Assembly: GCA_041687335.1 (NCBI GenBank) | Contig: JAWLCE010000016.1 | Coordinates: 33,503 to 97,502 of the forward strand | Length of the DNA stretch: 64,000 nt | Source: JAJFUE01 sp041687335 | Lineage (GTDB): Bacteria; Sumerlaeota; Sumerlaeia; MVZB01 | Direction of reading: 5' to 3' | Shown: in pieces, positions 10,406 to 20,959 of the stretch | Layout of the letters: every line of letters begins with the position of its first letter | Position numbering within the stretch: position 1 is the stretch's first letter | Program-made: the position numbers and the translations under genes | The notes under the pieces: model-generated | The model's database searches: none | Told to the model about the DNA's origin: nothing | Seen by the model: the letters and a program-made list of their open reading frames with translations, nothing else

Positions 10406-11182
10406 ATGGAACCTGAAATCTTCGATCGCGAACTGGCGGCCTGCTACGACCGGATGATCCGCTGGGAGCGGCGGCTGGCGCTGGAGCGGCCGCTGTTTGA
10501 GGCGCTCTGGCATAGGCGCGGGGCCCGCAGCGTGCTCGATGCCGCCTGCGGCAGCGGCGCCCACCTGGAGCTGTTTGTGGAGCAGGGGCTGAAGGCGGTC
10601 GGCGCCGATGGCTCGCCGGGGATGCTCGAGCTGGCCCGGCAGCGGCTGGCGACGCTGCCCGAGGAGCGCCGGCCACCGCTGACGCTGGCCACCTGGCGCG
10701 AGCTGCCCAATAAAATCGCCGCCCGCTTTGACGCCGTGCTCTGCCTGGGCAACTCGCTGCCCTACGTGACCGACCAGGGCGAGCTGGAAGCCTCGCTGGC
10801 AGGGTTGTGGTCGCGCGTGGCGCCCGAGGGGATGCTGGTCATCCAATACAAGAATTTCGAGCTGCTGCGGTCGCGGGGGGAGCGCTTCCTGCCGCTGTCG
10901 AGCCATCGCGAGGAGGGCAGGGTCGAAATGGTCGCGGTGCGCCAATACGACTGGCGCGAGGGGGCGGTCGATTTCCTCGCCATCATCCTGCAGCGCGAGG
11001 CGCCCACGGCCGACTGGCGCATGCGGCACTGGACCACGCCGCTGGCCACCTGGCCGCCGGCACTGGTTTCGGGGGTGCTGCTGGGGCTGGGCGCGCGCGT
11101 CGAGCTGTGCGGCTCGCTGGCGCTCGAGCCGTTCGACCCCGCCGCGAGCGATGACGTCGTGCTGGTGGCGACCACGCCATGA
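10406..11182 (+). CDS. Class I SAM-dependent methyltransferase
   Basis: 258 residues. Rossmann motif I is VLDAACGSGAHLE (about residues 46-58), followed by GADGSPGMLELAR for the acidic ribose-binding loop and FDAVLCLGNSLPYV for motif IV. The second half has the YKNFELLRSRGERF region typical of small-molecule methyltransferases of this type. Substrate unknown. Its stop overlaps the VanZ start by 4 nt (ATGA), so methyltransferase, VanZ-like protein and DUF547 lipoprotein form one translationally coupled operon. Confidence 0.87.
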   Translation: MEPEIFDRELAACYDRMIRWERRLALERPLFEALWHRRGARSVLDAACGSGAHLELFVEQGLKAVGADGSPGMLELARQRLATLPEERRPPLTLATWRELPNKIAARFDAVLCLGNSLPYVTDQGELEASLAGLWSRVAPEGMLVIQYKNFELLRSRGERFLPLSSHREEGRVEMVAVRQYDWREGAVDFLAIILQREAPTADWRMRHWTTPLATWPPALVSGVLLGLGARVELCGSLALEPFDPAASDDVVLVATTP

Positions 11183-11634
11183 CCGGGCAGGTGGAAGCCA
11201 TCATCAAGCCGCTGGTCCGCCTGCATGAGGAGGGCTGCCGACGGCCGCGACTTTATTACCTGATGCCGCTGGCGCTGTGGGGAGGCCTGATCCTGTTGGG
11301 AAGCCTGGCCCCCCCCTCGCGGCTGCCCGAGATCGAGACCTCGGACAAGGTTCAGCATTTGCTGGCTTATGCGGTGCTGGGCTGGCTGCTGGCGCGGGCA
11401 TGGGCCTGCCGGCGGCGGCCGAGCCCGGCAACCGTGGCGGCGATGCTGGCGTCGGCGACACTATTCGGGCTGCTGGTCGAAGTCCTGCAGCAGCTGACGC
11501 CCTCGCGCACTTTTGACTGGCTGGATGCCGTCGCCAATACCGGCGGCGCGGCCACCGGCATCGCGATTTGGCTGATCTGGCGGGCCGCACTCAGGCGCGC
11601 CGTCGCCCCCCCATCCCTCGCGGAGGACGCATGA
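11179..11634 (+). CDS. VanZ-like membrane protein
   Basis: 151 residues with four membrane segments. The motif SDKVQHLLAYAVLGWL and the late LTPSRTFDWLDAVANTGGAATG are diagnostic of the VanZ-like/YoaI group, where D, H and R residues recur. Known VanZ gives low-level teicoplanin resistance, but most homologues have no tested role. It is coupled at both ends: ATGA overlap with the methyltransferase upstream and with the DUF547 gene downstream. Confidence 0.88.
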   Translation: MTGQVEAIIKPLVRLHEEGCRRPRLYYLMPLALWGGLILLGSLAPPSRLPEIETSDKVQHLLAYAVLGWLLARAWACRRRPSPATVAAMLASATLFGLLVEVLQQLTPSRTFDWLDAVANTGGAATGIAIWLIWRAALRRAVAPPSLAEDA

Positions 11635-12395
11635 TGATCCCGCTTCGGCCGTTATTGGCGCTCGCACTGGGCATGATCCTGCTGGGCGGCTGCGCCCGCA
11701 CCACCGAGCCGCTGCCCGGGCGGTTCGACCGCAGCTATGCCGACTGGAACCACCTGCTCACGACCCACCTGCGCGCCGATGGGCTGGATTACGCCGCCGT
11801 CGCCGCCGATCGGACTGGGCTTGAGCGCGCGGTGATGAACCTGGAGCGCGTCGGGGCCGATGAGTTTGCCGGCTGGCCACCCGCCGAGCGGCTCGCCTAC
11901 CTGATCAACGCCCACAATATCATGGCCGTCCGGCAGATCGTGGAGCGGTGGCCGGCGCGGCGAAGCGTGGTCCGCAATGCGCGCGAGGTCGAACTGCTGG
12001 GGCGGCACTGGTCGCTGCGCGAGCTGGCCGAGGCCGCGATGAGCCGCGACTATAATGAGCCGCGCGCGATTTTCCTGCTCAACTGGGGCGAGCGCGGCTG
12101 CGCACCGCTGCCCGAGGTGGCCGCGATGGGCCAGAACCTGCCGACCCTGCTCGACCGCCAGACGCGCCGGGTGATCAATGACGAGCGCTATGCGCGATTC
12201 GACTGGACCCGCCGCCGCGCCGAGCTGACTCCGCTGCTGAGCGAATATCGCGAAAACTTCGAGCGCATCTATGGCAGCCTGTGGGTCTTCCTGGAGCGCA
12301 ACCTGGCCGCCGCCGAGGCGCGCAACCTTGCCGACCGCCGCCCCAAGTTGGACTTCATGCCCTTTGACCGGACGCTCGCCGCGGGCGGCCGATGA
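11631..12395 (+). CDS. DUF547 lipoprotein
   Basis: 254 residues from ATG 11631 (a second ATG follows at 11634). The N-terminus is a lipoprotein signal with lipobox LLGGC. The DUF547 core is clear: AYLINAHNIMAVRQIVERWP, then FLLNWGERGCAPLPEV and RRVINDERYARFDW. DUF547 has a papain-like/transglutaminase-related fold in predictions; biochemical function is unknown. The start overlaps the VanZ stop by 4 nt. The gene is convergent with mutM, with only 13 nt between their stop codons. Confidence 0.87.
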   Translation: MMIPLRPLLALALGMILLGGCARTTEPLPGRFDRSYADWNHLLTTHLRADGLDYAAVAADRTGLERAVMNLERVGADEFAGWPPAERLAYLINAHNIMAVRQIVERWPARRSVVRNAREVELLGRHWSLRELAEAAMSRDYNEPRAIFLLNWGERGCAPLPEVAAMGQNLPTLLDRQTRRVINDERYARFDWTRRRAELTPLLSEYRENFERIYGSLWVFLERNLAAAEARNLADRRPKLDFMPFDRTLAAGGR

Positions 12396-12408
12396 CCATC
12401 AAGGTGAT

Positions 12409-13221
12409 TCAGCGCTGGCAGACGGGACAGTAGAAGGTGGAGCGTTGCTGCTGGATGAGGCGCTCGACGGGGGAGCCGCAGCGCGGGCAGGGCTGGCCTT
12501 CGCGGGCATAGACGCGCAGGTAGCGGCCATAGCCGCCCTCCAGGCCGCGCGAATCCTGAAAATCGGAGAAGGTCGTGCCGTTGGCGGCGATGGCGCGGCG
12601 CAGGGTGGCGCGAATGGCGCGGACCAGCCGCGAGATTTCTTCCGCATCGAGTTGGCAGGCCGGGCGGCGGGGATCGATCCCCGCCTCGTGCAGCGCCTCG
12701 CTGGCGTAGATGTTGCCCAGGCCGACGATGCAGTCCTGGCGCAGCAGCCAGGTCTTGATGGGAGTGCGCGAGCGCGCCAGCAGCGCGGCCAGCGCCCGTG
12801 CGGTGAACTCCCGCTCGAGCGGATCAAGCCCGGCCGGGCCGGCCTGCTCGGGCGCATCGACCAGCCGCAGGGTGCCGAAGCGCCGCACGTCGACAAAATC
12901 AAGCACGCCACGCTCGAGCCGCAGGCGCGCCCGCAGCGGCGGCGCGGCCGGGCGATCGGCCCGCTCGCTCCAGATGAGCCGGCCCGTCATGCGCAGGTGA
13001 ACAATCAGCCAACGCGAGGGGCGGCGGCCGGCCGGGTCGACCAGCTCGATGCCGATTTGTTTGCCGATGCGGCGGACGCCGGCGACGCGCCGCCCCGCCA
13101 GCTCAGCCGGTGCGATCAATTCAAGCTTGGGATCGAGGATCACGGCGCGCCGGATGAGTTGCCCCGACAGCAGCGGCGCCAGTTGACGCGCAACCGTTTC
13201 GACCTCGGGCAGCTCGGGCAT
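12409..13221 (-). CDS. mutM: Formamidopyrimidine-DNA glycosylase
   Basis: 270 residues beginning MPELPEVETV, in which Pro2 is the Schiff-base nucleophile and Glu3 is catalytic. The helix-two-turn-helix is in the middle (VGLGNIYASEALHEAGI). The C-terminus is the zinc finger CPRCGSP...FYCPVCQR. This bifunctional glycosylase/lyase removes 8-oxoguanine and FaPy lesions from DNA. It starts 2 nt after the murC stop, so it is probably expressed with the cell-wall genes. Confidence 0.97.
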   Translation of the reverse strand: MPELPEVETVARQLAPLLSGQLIRRAVILDPKLELIAPAELAGRRVAGVRRIGKQIGIELVDPAGRRPSRWLIVHLRMTGRLIWSERADRPAAPPLRARLRLERGVLDFVDVRRFGTLRLVDAPEQAGPAGLDPLEREFTARALAALLARSRTPIKTWLLRQDCIVGLGNIYASEALHEAGIDPRRPACQLDAEEISRLVRAIRATLRRAIAANGTTFSDFQDSRGLEGGYGRYLRVYAREGQPCPRCGSPVERLIQQQRSTFYCPVCQR

Positions 13222-13223
13222 CG

Positions 13224-14648
<1,425 letters not shown>

Positions 14649-14868
14649 GTGCCTGCCAATCAATGTCTATTCGAGTTCAAATTTAATTCTATTCATTCAA
14701 TTCATTGCGTCCACGAATTTACACGGAAATTTGGGAGACATGAATTGACACGAAAATGTGCTCGGTGGTTCAAAGGGTTTTGCAGAGAACTGGACCAGAC
14801 TCCGAGTCATATTTCGCACTTTTTGCCTTTCGTGAACTTCCCTTGAAACTCAAGGTCGCCGGGGCGTT

Positions 14869-16035
14869 TCAGGATCGCAGATTGTCGGGGACAAACTCAA
14901 GCACCAGCCGCGCCAGCTGGTGGGCGGCGTCGGGGCGACCGAGCGAGCGGGCCGCCTCGGCCATCGTGGCCAGACGGCCTGGATCGCGCGCCAGTTCGTC
15001 CAGAATCGACTCGAGCTGATCCAAGGCGCGCGGGTCATCCTGATCGACGATGTGAGCCGCGCCGGCGCGGTCGAGACGCAGCGCGTTGGCAAACTGGTGG
15101 CGGCCGGCGTGGGGCAGCGGCAGCAGGATCGAGGGCTTGCCAAGGGCCGTCAATTCCGAGAGTGTCAGCGCCCCGGCGCGGGCAATGATCAGGTCGGCGG
15201 CGGCATAGGCGCGCGCCATTTCCTCGATGTAGGGATTGATCGAATGTTCCTCGGGCGGCCGCCTCATCGTCGCCAGCTCGCGCTGGACGACCTCGAAGTG
15301 CGCCGGGCCGGTCGACCAGAGCAGTTGCCAGGCGGCGGCGTGGTTTTCGGCGGATTCACTGCGGTGGAGCAGGTCCAAGAGCAGTCGATTGAGCCCCTGC
15401 GCCCCCTGCGAGCCCCCCAGGCAGAGGCAGACCAGCCGCTCCTGGCCGACGCGGAAATAGCGGCGCGCCTCGGCACGATCGACCGGCGCCAGGATTTCGG
15501 AACGGATTGGATTGCCGACGGCGTGCTGACGGCGCCGATTCCAGAGGCCGCGCGGGCGTTCCACGGCAGTGCCGATCGAGGAGGCCAGCGGCGCCAGGGC
15601 GCGATTGGCTGAGCCCGCCCGCTCGTTCTGCTCGTGCAGCACAATCCTGGCCCCGCTCAAACGCGCGGCCAGCAGCGGCGCCACCGACACATAGCTGCCG
15701 AAGCCGACGGCCACCTGGACCGGCTTCTGGCGCAACTGGCGGCGCGAGCGTGCCAGCGCCGCCATGAACTGGCCCCAGAATCGGAAGCGATCGATCAGGC
15801 CCGGCCGGCGATGCCCCAGCGGCAGGACCCAGGGTTGAATCCCCAGCCGCCGATAGATCTGCCACTCGGAGGGGCGGTTGCCGCAGATGAACTGAACTTC
15901 GACATCGGGGGCGAGCTCGGCCAGCGCGTGGGAGAGCGCCACGGCCGGATAGATATGGCCGCCCGTGCCGCCGGCTGCAAGCAGCACGCGGGGCCGGCGG
16001 GCGGACCGGAGAGAACGCTTCGAGTCCTGGCTCAT
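14869..16035 (-). CDS. murG: UDP-GlcNAc:undecaprenyl-PP-MurNAc-pentapeptide GlcNAc transferase
   Basis: 388 residues from ATG 16035 (an ATG at 16056 would overlap ftsW). The GT-B fold signatures are the N-terminal LLAAGGTGGHIYPAVAL, then HEQNERAGSANR, CLGGSQGAQGLNRL and IARAGALTLSELTALGKPS, which bind lipid I and UDP-GlcNAc. It makes lipid II on the inner membrane face. It starts 8 nt after ftsW ends. The same frame stays open far upstream through ftsW, an artefact of high GC. Confidence 0.96.
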   Translation of the reverse strand: MSQDSKRSLRSARRPRVLLAAGGTGGHIYPAVALSHALAELAPDVEVQFICGNRPSEWQIYRRLGIQPWVLPLGHRRPGLIDRFRFWGQFMAALARSRRQLRQKPVQVAVGFGSYVSVAPLLAARLSGARIVLHEQNERAGSANRALAPLASSIGTAVERPRGLWNRRRQHAVGNPIRSEILAPVDRAEARRYFRVGQERLVCLCLGGSQGAQGLNRLLLDLLHRSESAENHAAAWQLLWSTGPAHFEVVQRELATMRRPPEEHSINPYIEEMARAYAAADLIIARAGALTLSELTALGKPSILLPLPHAGRHQFANALRLDRAGAAHIVDQDDPRALDQLESILDELARDPGRLATMAEAARSLGRPDAAHQLARLVLEFVPDNLRS

Positions 16036-16043
16036 TTGCGGAG

Positions 16044-17183
16044 TCAACTCCCCCATCGCTGGTGCACCAGTTGCGTGCGCGCCACATTCATCAAAATTCC
16101 CATTGCCGTCATGCAGATCAACAGCGAGGAGCCGCCGTAGCTGATGAAAGGCAGCGTCAGCCCCTTGGTCGGCAGCAGGCCCAGGACGACGCCCAGGTTG
16201 ATCGCCGCGTTGGCAAAGACCAGCAGAGTAATGCCCGAGGCCAACAGGCTGCCGAAGAGGTCGGTCGAGCGCAGCGCCACGATCCAGCCGAGCAGCACGA
16301 TCGCCGCATAGGCCGCCACCACCAGCGAGACGCGCACGAAGCCCAGCTCCTCGGCCATGATGGCGAAGATGAAATCGGTGTGGCGGTCGGGCAGGTGGCC
16401 GAACTTTTGCAGGCTCTCGCCGAGGCCTCGCCCCCACATCCCGCCCGAGCCGATGGCGATCAGCGACTGGCTGAGCTGGTAGAGCGATCCGCGCCGCATC
16501 TCCTGGTCCACCAGCTCGGGTGTCAGCAGGAAGACCAGATAGGAAAAGACGCGCGAGACACGGTGGGGTCGCATCAGGATCGCCATCACCAGCGCCGGCA
16601 GGACCGCCATCCCCAGCGCCAGCAGGTGAAACCAGCGCATCTCGGCCACCAGCCACATGCCGCAGACGACGACGCACAGGACGAAGGTGGCGCCGAAGTC
16701 GTTCTTGACGATCACGGCCGCAAACAGCCCCGTGACCACCAGCGCCGGCATCACCCCCGAGCAGAAGCTGCGGATGTAGGGCCGTCGCTCGGAGAGCATC
16801 TTGGCCATGTAGATGATCATGGCGAGCTTGGCCAGCTCGGAGGGCTGGAAGTTGATGATGCCCAAGTTGATCCAGCGGGCGTCGCCCTTGGCCGAGACGC
16901 CGATCCCCGGCACATAAATCAGCAGCAGCAGGAGCATGGAGAAGCCCAGCAGCCAAGGGGCCAGGCGCTTGAGGCGGCCATAGTCGATCCAGTAGGCGGC
17001 CAGCAAGAGCACCAGGCCGCCCAGCGCATAGATTGACTGGCGCACCAGCAGCTCCTGAGAGGCGGAGGCGCTGTAGACGGCGATGATGCCGGTGGCGACC
17101 AACGACAGGGTCAGGACGAACAGGACCAGCGGAATGTTGAGCGGGCGTAAGACTGGCAGGTCGCGCGTCATCAGGGGCTGCAC
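16044..17183 (-). CDS. ftsW: FtsW/RodA-type lipid II polymerase (FtsW by context)
   Basis: 379 residues and about ten membrane helices. SEDS hallmarks are VYSAS near the first helix, the loop GDARWINLGIINFQPSEL, and the C-terminal GLLPTKGLTLPFISYGGSS. SEDS proteins polymerise glycan strands with a class B PBP. The immediate murG neighbour favours FtsW (division) over RodA. AAGG lies just before the ATG at 17183. The 350 bp upstream hold repeat DNA, so the operon promoter should lie close to the start. Confidence 0.95.
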   Translation of the reverse strand: MQPLMTRDLPVLRPLNIPLVLFVLTLSLVATGIIAVYSASASQELLVRQSIYALGGLVLLLAAYWIDYGRLKRLAPWLLGFSMLLLLLIYVPGIGVSAKGDARWINLGIINFQPSELAKLAMIIYMAKMLSERRPYIRSFCSGVMPALVVTGLFAAVIVKNDFGATFVLCVVVCGMWLVAEMRWFHLLALGMAVLPALVMAILMRPHRVSRVFSYLVFLLTPELVDQEMRRGSLYQLSQSLIAIGSGGMWGRGLGESLQKFGHLPDRHTDFIFAIMAEELGFVRVSLVVAAYAAIVLLGWIVALRSTDLFGSLLASGITLLVFANAAINLGVVLGLLPTKGLTLPFISYGGSSLLICMTAMGILMNVARTQLVHQRWGS

Positions 17184-17310
17184 CTTGGGCGTCTACAATT
17201 CGCAACGGGAGCGGCAGCGCCACAAACTATCATTGACCGTAAGAATTCTAAGCGCCCACGCGAGATGATGCCAGTGGAAAACGGGCCAGGACAGCCTCCG
17301 CCTGATCCTT

Positions 17311-17477
17311 CATGTTTTTTTATCGCAAAGGTGCAGAGGAAATGGCCAAAGGTCGCAAAGGCAGGAATCGAATCATGATCTTCCAGACCCATCATGATGT
17401 TCATGACGTCACCCACCCGAAACGTCCCCGCAACGACTTTGCGTTCTTTTTCTAATTCTCCGCGACCTTTGCGAAAT
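17311..17477. repeat. Inverted pair of degenerate intergenic repeats
   Basis: The gap 17184-17531 has no credible gene. On the plus strand TCGCAAAGGTGCAGAGGAAA begins at 17323 (preceded by a TTTTTTT run) and continues ATGGCCAAAGGTCGCAAAGG. The opposite orientation appears at 17459-17477 (GACCTTTGCGAAATG). A related copy is at 39531-39562 (TGTTTTTGTCGCCAAGACAC...GAGGAATGGCCAAA). Similar cgcaaag-rich stretches occur between genes of many environmental bacteria; their origin is not known to me. Confidence 0.55.
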
Positions 17478-17531
17478 GAATGAAGATTCAAGGAGCACCC
17501 GCGCCGGATCGACAACCTCTCCCGGTCACCT

Positions 17532-18503
17532 TTACAGGGAACCAAGGATCTCGTCGAGCGGGATGGCGCCGGCCGGTGGGGGCTGCTGGCCCGCCGGCAC
17601 CGTCACCACGCCCGTGTTGGCCTCGGGGCCCAGCGCGGCCAGCTCGCCGACCAGCTGGCCGACGGTGACAAACTCATAGCCCTGGGCGCGCAGCTCCGTG
17701 ATCATTCCCCGCAGCGCCGTGAGCGTGTGCGGCTTGGTGTCGTGCATGCAGATGATCCCGCCCGGATGCGCGCCATTGACCACCTTGCCGTGGATGGAGG
17801 CCGCATCGCGAGCGCGCCAGTCCTCGGGGTCGACCGACCAGTTGGCCAAGACCAGCCCCAGCTCACGACAGACGTCGCGGGTGGACTGGTTGACCGAGCC
17901 GAACGGCGGCCGGAACAGACGCGGGCGAACGCCGGAGGCCTGCTCGATCAGGGTCATCGAACCCTCGAGTTCCTCGCGGATTTTGGCCGCACCCAGCTTG
18001 CGCATGTCGGGATGGGTCTGGGAATGGGTGCCGATCTCGAAGCCGGCCTCGGCGACCATCCGCGCCAAGGCGGGGCTTTTCTCGACCATCGAGCCGAGCA
18101 TGAAAAAGGTGGCCGGCACGCCCTCCTCACGCAGGAGCGCCACAAATTGCGGCGTCAGCGTCGGGTGGGGGCCATCATCGAAGGTCAGCGCTATGCGACG
18201 GCCGCCGGCAAGCCCGCTGCGCACCGTCTCGCCGGCGAAGGCCAGCAGCTGGTGATCGGCCGTGACCGCAGGCGCGGAGCCGTTCATGGCCACGGCTGGC
18301 ACGGTGGCCGCCGGGGCGGCGGCCGCCAGAGCCACCTGGGCCGGGACAGGCTCGACGGGCTGGTCGGTGAACTCGGCGGGGGCCTCGACCGGCAGCAGGG
18401 CCGCGGCCGCCGGACGTGTCTGTGAACCGAATTGATATCCAACGAGGAAGGTCAGGCCAAGCGTGGTCAGCACCATCAGCACAAGCAGAACCGTTTTGGA
18501 CAT
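17532..18503 (-). CDS. Membrane-anchored polysaccharide deacetylase (NodB homology domain)
   Basis: 323 residues: an N-terminal signal anchor (about 3-24), an Ala/Pro-rich linker to about residue 85, then a NodB domain. Motif 1 is LTFDDGP (catalytic base and metal Asp), motif 2 is HSQTHPDM (metal His pair), motif 3 RPPFGSVN, motif 4 DPEDWRARD, and motif 5 CMHDTKPHT. Carbohydrate esterase family 4 enzymes remove N-acetyl groups from peptidoglycan or chitin-like sugars; the anchor places this one at the outer face of the inner membrane. It follows prfB (72-bp gap) on the same strand and may share its transcript. Confidence 0.92.
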   Translation of the reverse strand: MSKTVLLVLMVLTTLGLTFLVGYQFGSQTRPAAAALLPVEAPAEFTDQPVEPVPAQVALAAAAPAATVPAVAMNGSAPAVTADHQLLAFAGETVRSGLAGGRRIALTFDDGPHPTLTPQFVALLREEGVPATFFMLGSMVEKSPALARMVAEAGFEIGTHSQTHPDMRKLGAAKIREELEGSMTLIEQASGVRPRLFRPPFGSVNQSTRDVCRELGLVLANWSVDPEDWRARDAASIHGKVVNGAHPGGIICMHDTKPHTLTALRGMITELRAQGYEFVTVGQLVGELAALGPEANTGVVTVPAGQQPPPAGAIPLDEILGSL

Positions 18504-18575
18504 GAACCAGTCATACCTTTCGATCTATCAAACCATGCAAGTGAGGTGAAGGATGAATCGGATGGAATTGCGGGC

Positions 18576-19694
18576 TCAGCCTTCGCTGGCCGGAATGCCG
18601 GCGGACCAGCGCAGGCAAGCCTCGATGAAGCCGTCCAGCTCGCCGTCCATGACCGCCTGAATATTGCCGGTCTCGTGGCCGGTGCGGTGATCCTTGACGA
18701 GCTGGTAGGGCTGAAAGACGTAGGAGCGGATCTGATTGCCCCAAGAGATGTCGCGTTTTTCGTTTTCCTTGGCGGCCAGTTCGGCCTTGCGTTGCTCCTC
18801 CTGGAGCTGATAGAGGCGCGAGCGCAGCATTTTCATCGCCTGGGCCTTGTTCTGGAACTGGCTGCGCTCGTTCTGGCACTGAACGACGACCTTGCTGGGC
18901 AGGTGCGTAATGCGGACGGCCGAACTGGTCTTGTTGACGTGCTGACCGCCGGCGCCACTGGCGCGATAGACGTCAATCTTGAGGTCTTCCTCGCGAATGT
19001 CAATCTCAATGTCATCATCCACCTGCGGCCAGCAATAGACCGAGCAGAAGGAGGTGTGGCGGCGCTTGTTGGCGTCGAACGGCGAGATTCGCACCAGCCG
19101 GTGGACGCCGATTTCGTTCTTGAGCTGGCCGTAGGCATAGTCGCCCTTGACCAGCAGCGTGGCCGAGCGGATGCCGGCCTCATCGCCATCCATGACTTCG
19201 ATGGTTTCGTAGGCCAATGCGGAGCGTTCGATCCAGCGGCCGTACATGCGAAGGAGCATCTGCGCCCAGTCGCAGCTTTCGGTGCCGCCGGCGCCGGCGT
19301 GGATGTGCAGGTAGCAATCGCCGATGTCCTCAGGTTCCTTCATCAGGGCGCGCGTCTCGAGCGACTCCAGCCGGCGCGCCAGATCGGAGGCCTGCTCGCC
19401 GAGCTGGCGCAGCATCTCCTCATCGCCCTCGGCCATGCCGGCCAGCTCGAGCGCATCGGCGACCTCGCGCGCCAGCGCATCCCAGGGGTCGACCTGCAGT
19501 TTGAGCCGGTTGAGCTCGCGCATGTGTTCCTGGGCCGTGGTGGCGTCATCCCAGAAGCCGGGCCGGCCGGTCTTGCCTTCCATTTCGTCGACCTGGCGGC
19601 GCAGCTCCTCGAGCTTGAGGTATTGGCGGGCCTCGTCCGCGCGTGCGCGGACGCGTTGCAGTTGGGAGTCAAGTTCCTCGGGCGGGATCGTCAT
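18576..19694 (-). CDS. prfB: Peptide chain release factor 2, without programmed frameshift
   Basis: 372 residues. The peptidyl-hydrolase motif GGQ is in ASGAGGQHVNKTSS. The stop-codon recognition tripeptide SPF appears in RISPFDANKRRHTSF, which marks RF2 (UGA/UAA) rather than RF1. The N-terminus aligns with RF2 from EELDSQLQRVRARADEARQYL onward. In many bacteria a CTTTGAC frameshift site sits right after the GYL/QYL region; here the frame continues directly with KLEELRR, so the autoregulatory +1 frameshift is absent. Monocistronic or co-transcribed with the deacetylase. Confidence 0.96.
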   Translation of the reverse strand: MTIPPEELDSQLQRVRARADEARQYLKLEELRRQVDEMEGKTGRPGFWDDATTAQEHMRELNRLKLQVDPWDALAREVADALELAGMAEGDEEMLRQLGEQASDLARRLESLETRALMKEPEDIGDCYLHIHAGAGGTESCDWAQMLLRMYGRWIERSALAYETIEVMDGDEAGIRSATLLVKGDYAYGQLKNEIGVHRLVRISPFDANKRRHTSFCSVYCWPQVDDDIEIDIREEDLKIDVYRASGAGGQHVNKTSSAVRITHLPSKVVVQCQNERSQFQNKAQAMKMLRSRLYQLQEEQRKAELAAKENEKRDISWGNQIRSYVFQPYQLVKDHRTGHETGNIQAVMDGELDGFIEACLRWSAGIPASEG

Positions 19695-20019
19695 GGTTCA
19701 TCCATCGGCCGTTGCGCGGCCTGTCTCATCGCGACCGGGCCACCACCCGGCGATTGTCCAGCCGCATTCTAAGGGCTCGGGCGCCCCAACGCAAGCGCGG
19801 GATCAAGTCCGGCGGTGGGAAGCGGACAAGATCAGATCGTTGGGGGCAGCACTCCCTCCACCCCCACCTCCTTCCGTTGACAGACTTCCAGTTGTATCCT
19901 TGCTCGCCGCCCCCGTTCGAGCTATACAAGATCAAGCCTACACCCAGCATCCCCATCGGCAAGCCCGCGGGGAAAGGGGACAGCATTGACACGAACCCGA
20001 AAACGCACGGAGAACGGGA
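19695..20019. other. Divergent intergenic region, no gene seen
   Basis: 325 bp between prfB (minus) and the lipoprotein isomerase (plus). It should carry both promoters. A TTGACA hexamer occurs at 19877-19882, but no -10 box with a 16-18 bp spacer follows, and GGAGAACGGGA just before 20020 provides the ribosome binding site. No repeat or RNA structure was recognised. Confidence 0.5.
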
Positions 20020-20904
20020 ATGAAAAACTTGAGGAATGCAGGATGGAGATGCGCATTGCTGATCGTCACCCTGACGGTCGGATGTGCCCAATTCCATCAA
20101 GAACCTGAAGTGCGACTGGGGTTCACGACTCAGAATTTTATCGGGCATATTCCGGTCTCGCTGGAAACGGCGAAGGACTTTGTGGGCTATGCACATGAGC
20201 ATGGATTTGCCTGGATTGAGCTGCGCGATCCGGACGCGTCGCTGACGGTGGACGAGTGTCTTGAAATCTCCGCCTTGGCGCGGGGGCTGGGCATCGAGAT
20301 CAATTATTCGGCCCAGCGCGGGCTGCTGGCGGAGGACTTCTGGACGGTCTTCGAGCGGGCTGTGGTCAACACCACCCTGTTTGATGGGCCGCGCACGGTG
20401 CGGGTTCTGGCCCTGCGCGGCGAGGGGGAGAAGGGATGGACGGAAGCGGAGTTCCAGCGCATGGTCAGGATCGCGCAAGACGCGCTGCGCCGGGCCACGG
20501 CCCATGGAGTCGGCTTGACCGTGGAACACGCCGACGCCGCACTGGACGGACGGGGTCAGCCATACTATGGCATGGTCGAACTGCTGGATGCGATCGATCC
20601 GGCAATTACGCTCCAGCTCGACACGGCCAACATCTTCACCGGCCCGGTTGAGGTCACGCCGGCGGAAGCGGAGGCGTTTATCCGGGAGTTTGCCCACCGG
20701 ATTTCCTATCTTCATGTGAAGTCCGCCCGCGACGGTCAGGCCCTCCCCGTGCTCGACGGCAACCCGCTTGAATTTAAGAAGATTTTTTCGCTGCTCGCGG
20801 ATCAGGCCCCCGTCTATGCCGCCATCGAATTCGGGCCGAACGCCAGCGCGGAGATGGTCTATGAGCATTTGCGCGTCAGCCTCGATAATCTGAAAAACAA
20901 ATGA
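20020..20904 (+). CDS. Lipoprotein-type sugar phosphate isomerase/epimerase (TIM barrel)
   Basis: 294 residues. The N-terminus (KNLRNAGWRCALLIV, then TVGCAQ) looks like a lipoprotein signal with Cys at residue 22, so the enzyme may sit in the periplasm, which is unusual for this fold. Barrel landmarks follow: FAWIELRDPD, TVEHADAAL, LQLDTANIF, YLHVKSARD and AAIEFGPN, supplying the Glu, Asp, His metal ligands of the xylose-isomerase-like superfamily. It precedes eda and a KDG-kinase-like gene on the same strand (55-bp gap), suggesting a role in making a ketose or sugar acid that feeds KDG/KDPG metabolism. Confidence 0.8.
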   Translation: MKNLRNAGWRCALLIVTLTVGCAQFHQEPEVRLGFTTQNFIGHIPVSLETAKDFVGYAHEHGFAWIELRDPDASLTVDECLEISALARGLGIEINYSAQRGLLAEDFWTVFERAVVNTTLFDGPRTVRVLALRGEGEKGWTEAEFQRMVRIAQDALRRATAHGVGLTVEHADAALDGRGQPYYGMVELLDAIDPAITLQLDTANIFTGPVEVTPAEAEAFIREFAHRISYLHVKSARDGQALPVLDGNPLEFKKIFSLLADQAPVYAAIEFGPNASAEMVYEHLRVSLDNLKNK

Positions 20905-20959
20905 CAGGCGGGGTGCCGCGCAGCGCGTGTTTCCATCATGAAGCAGGGAGATAAGCAGA

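Noticed and set aside
16057..17223. Open frame continuing upstream of murG through the whole of ftsW (784 codons in all)
   Set aside because: Only the part after 16035 encodes MurG; the rest overlaps a clear SEDS membrane protein in another frame. High G+C content makes long spurious frames.
17171..17545. 124-codon minus-strand frame upstream of ftsW
   Set aside because: Its middle reads through the degenerate cgcaaag repeats and its ends overlap ftsW and the deacetylase gene; no domain.
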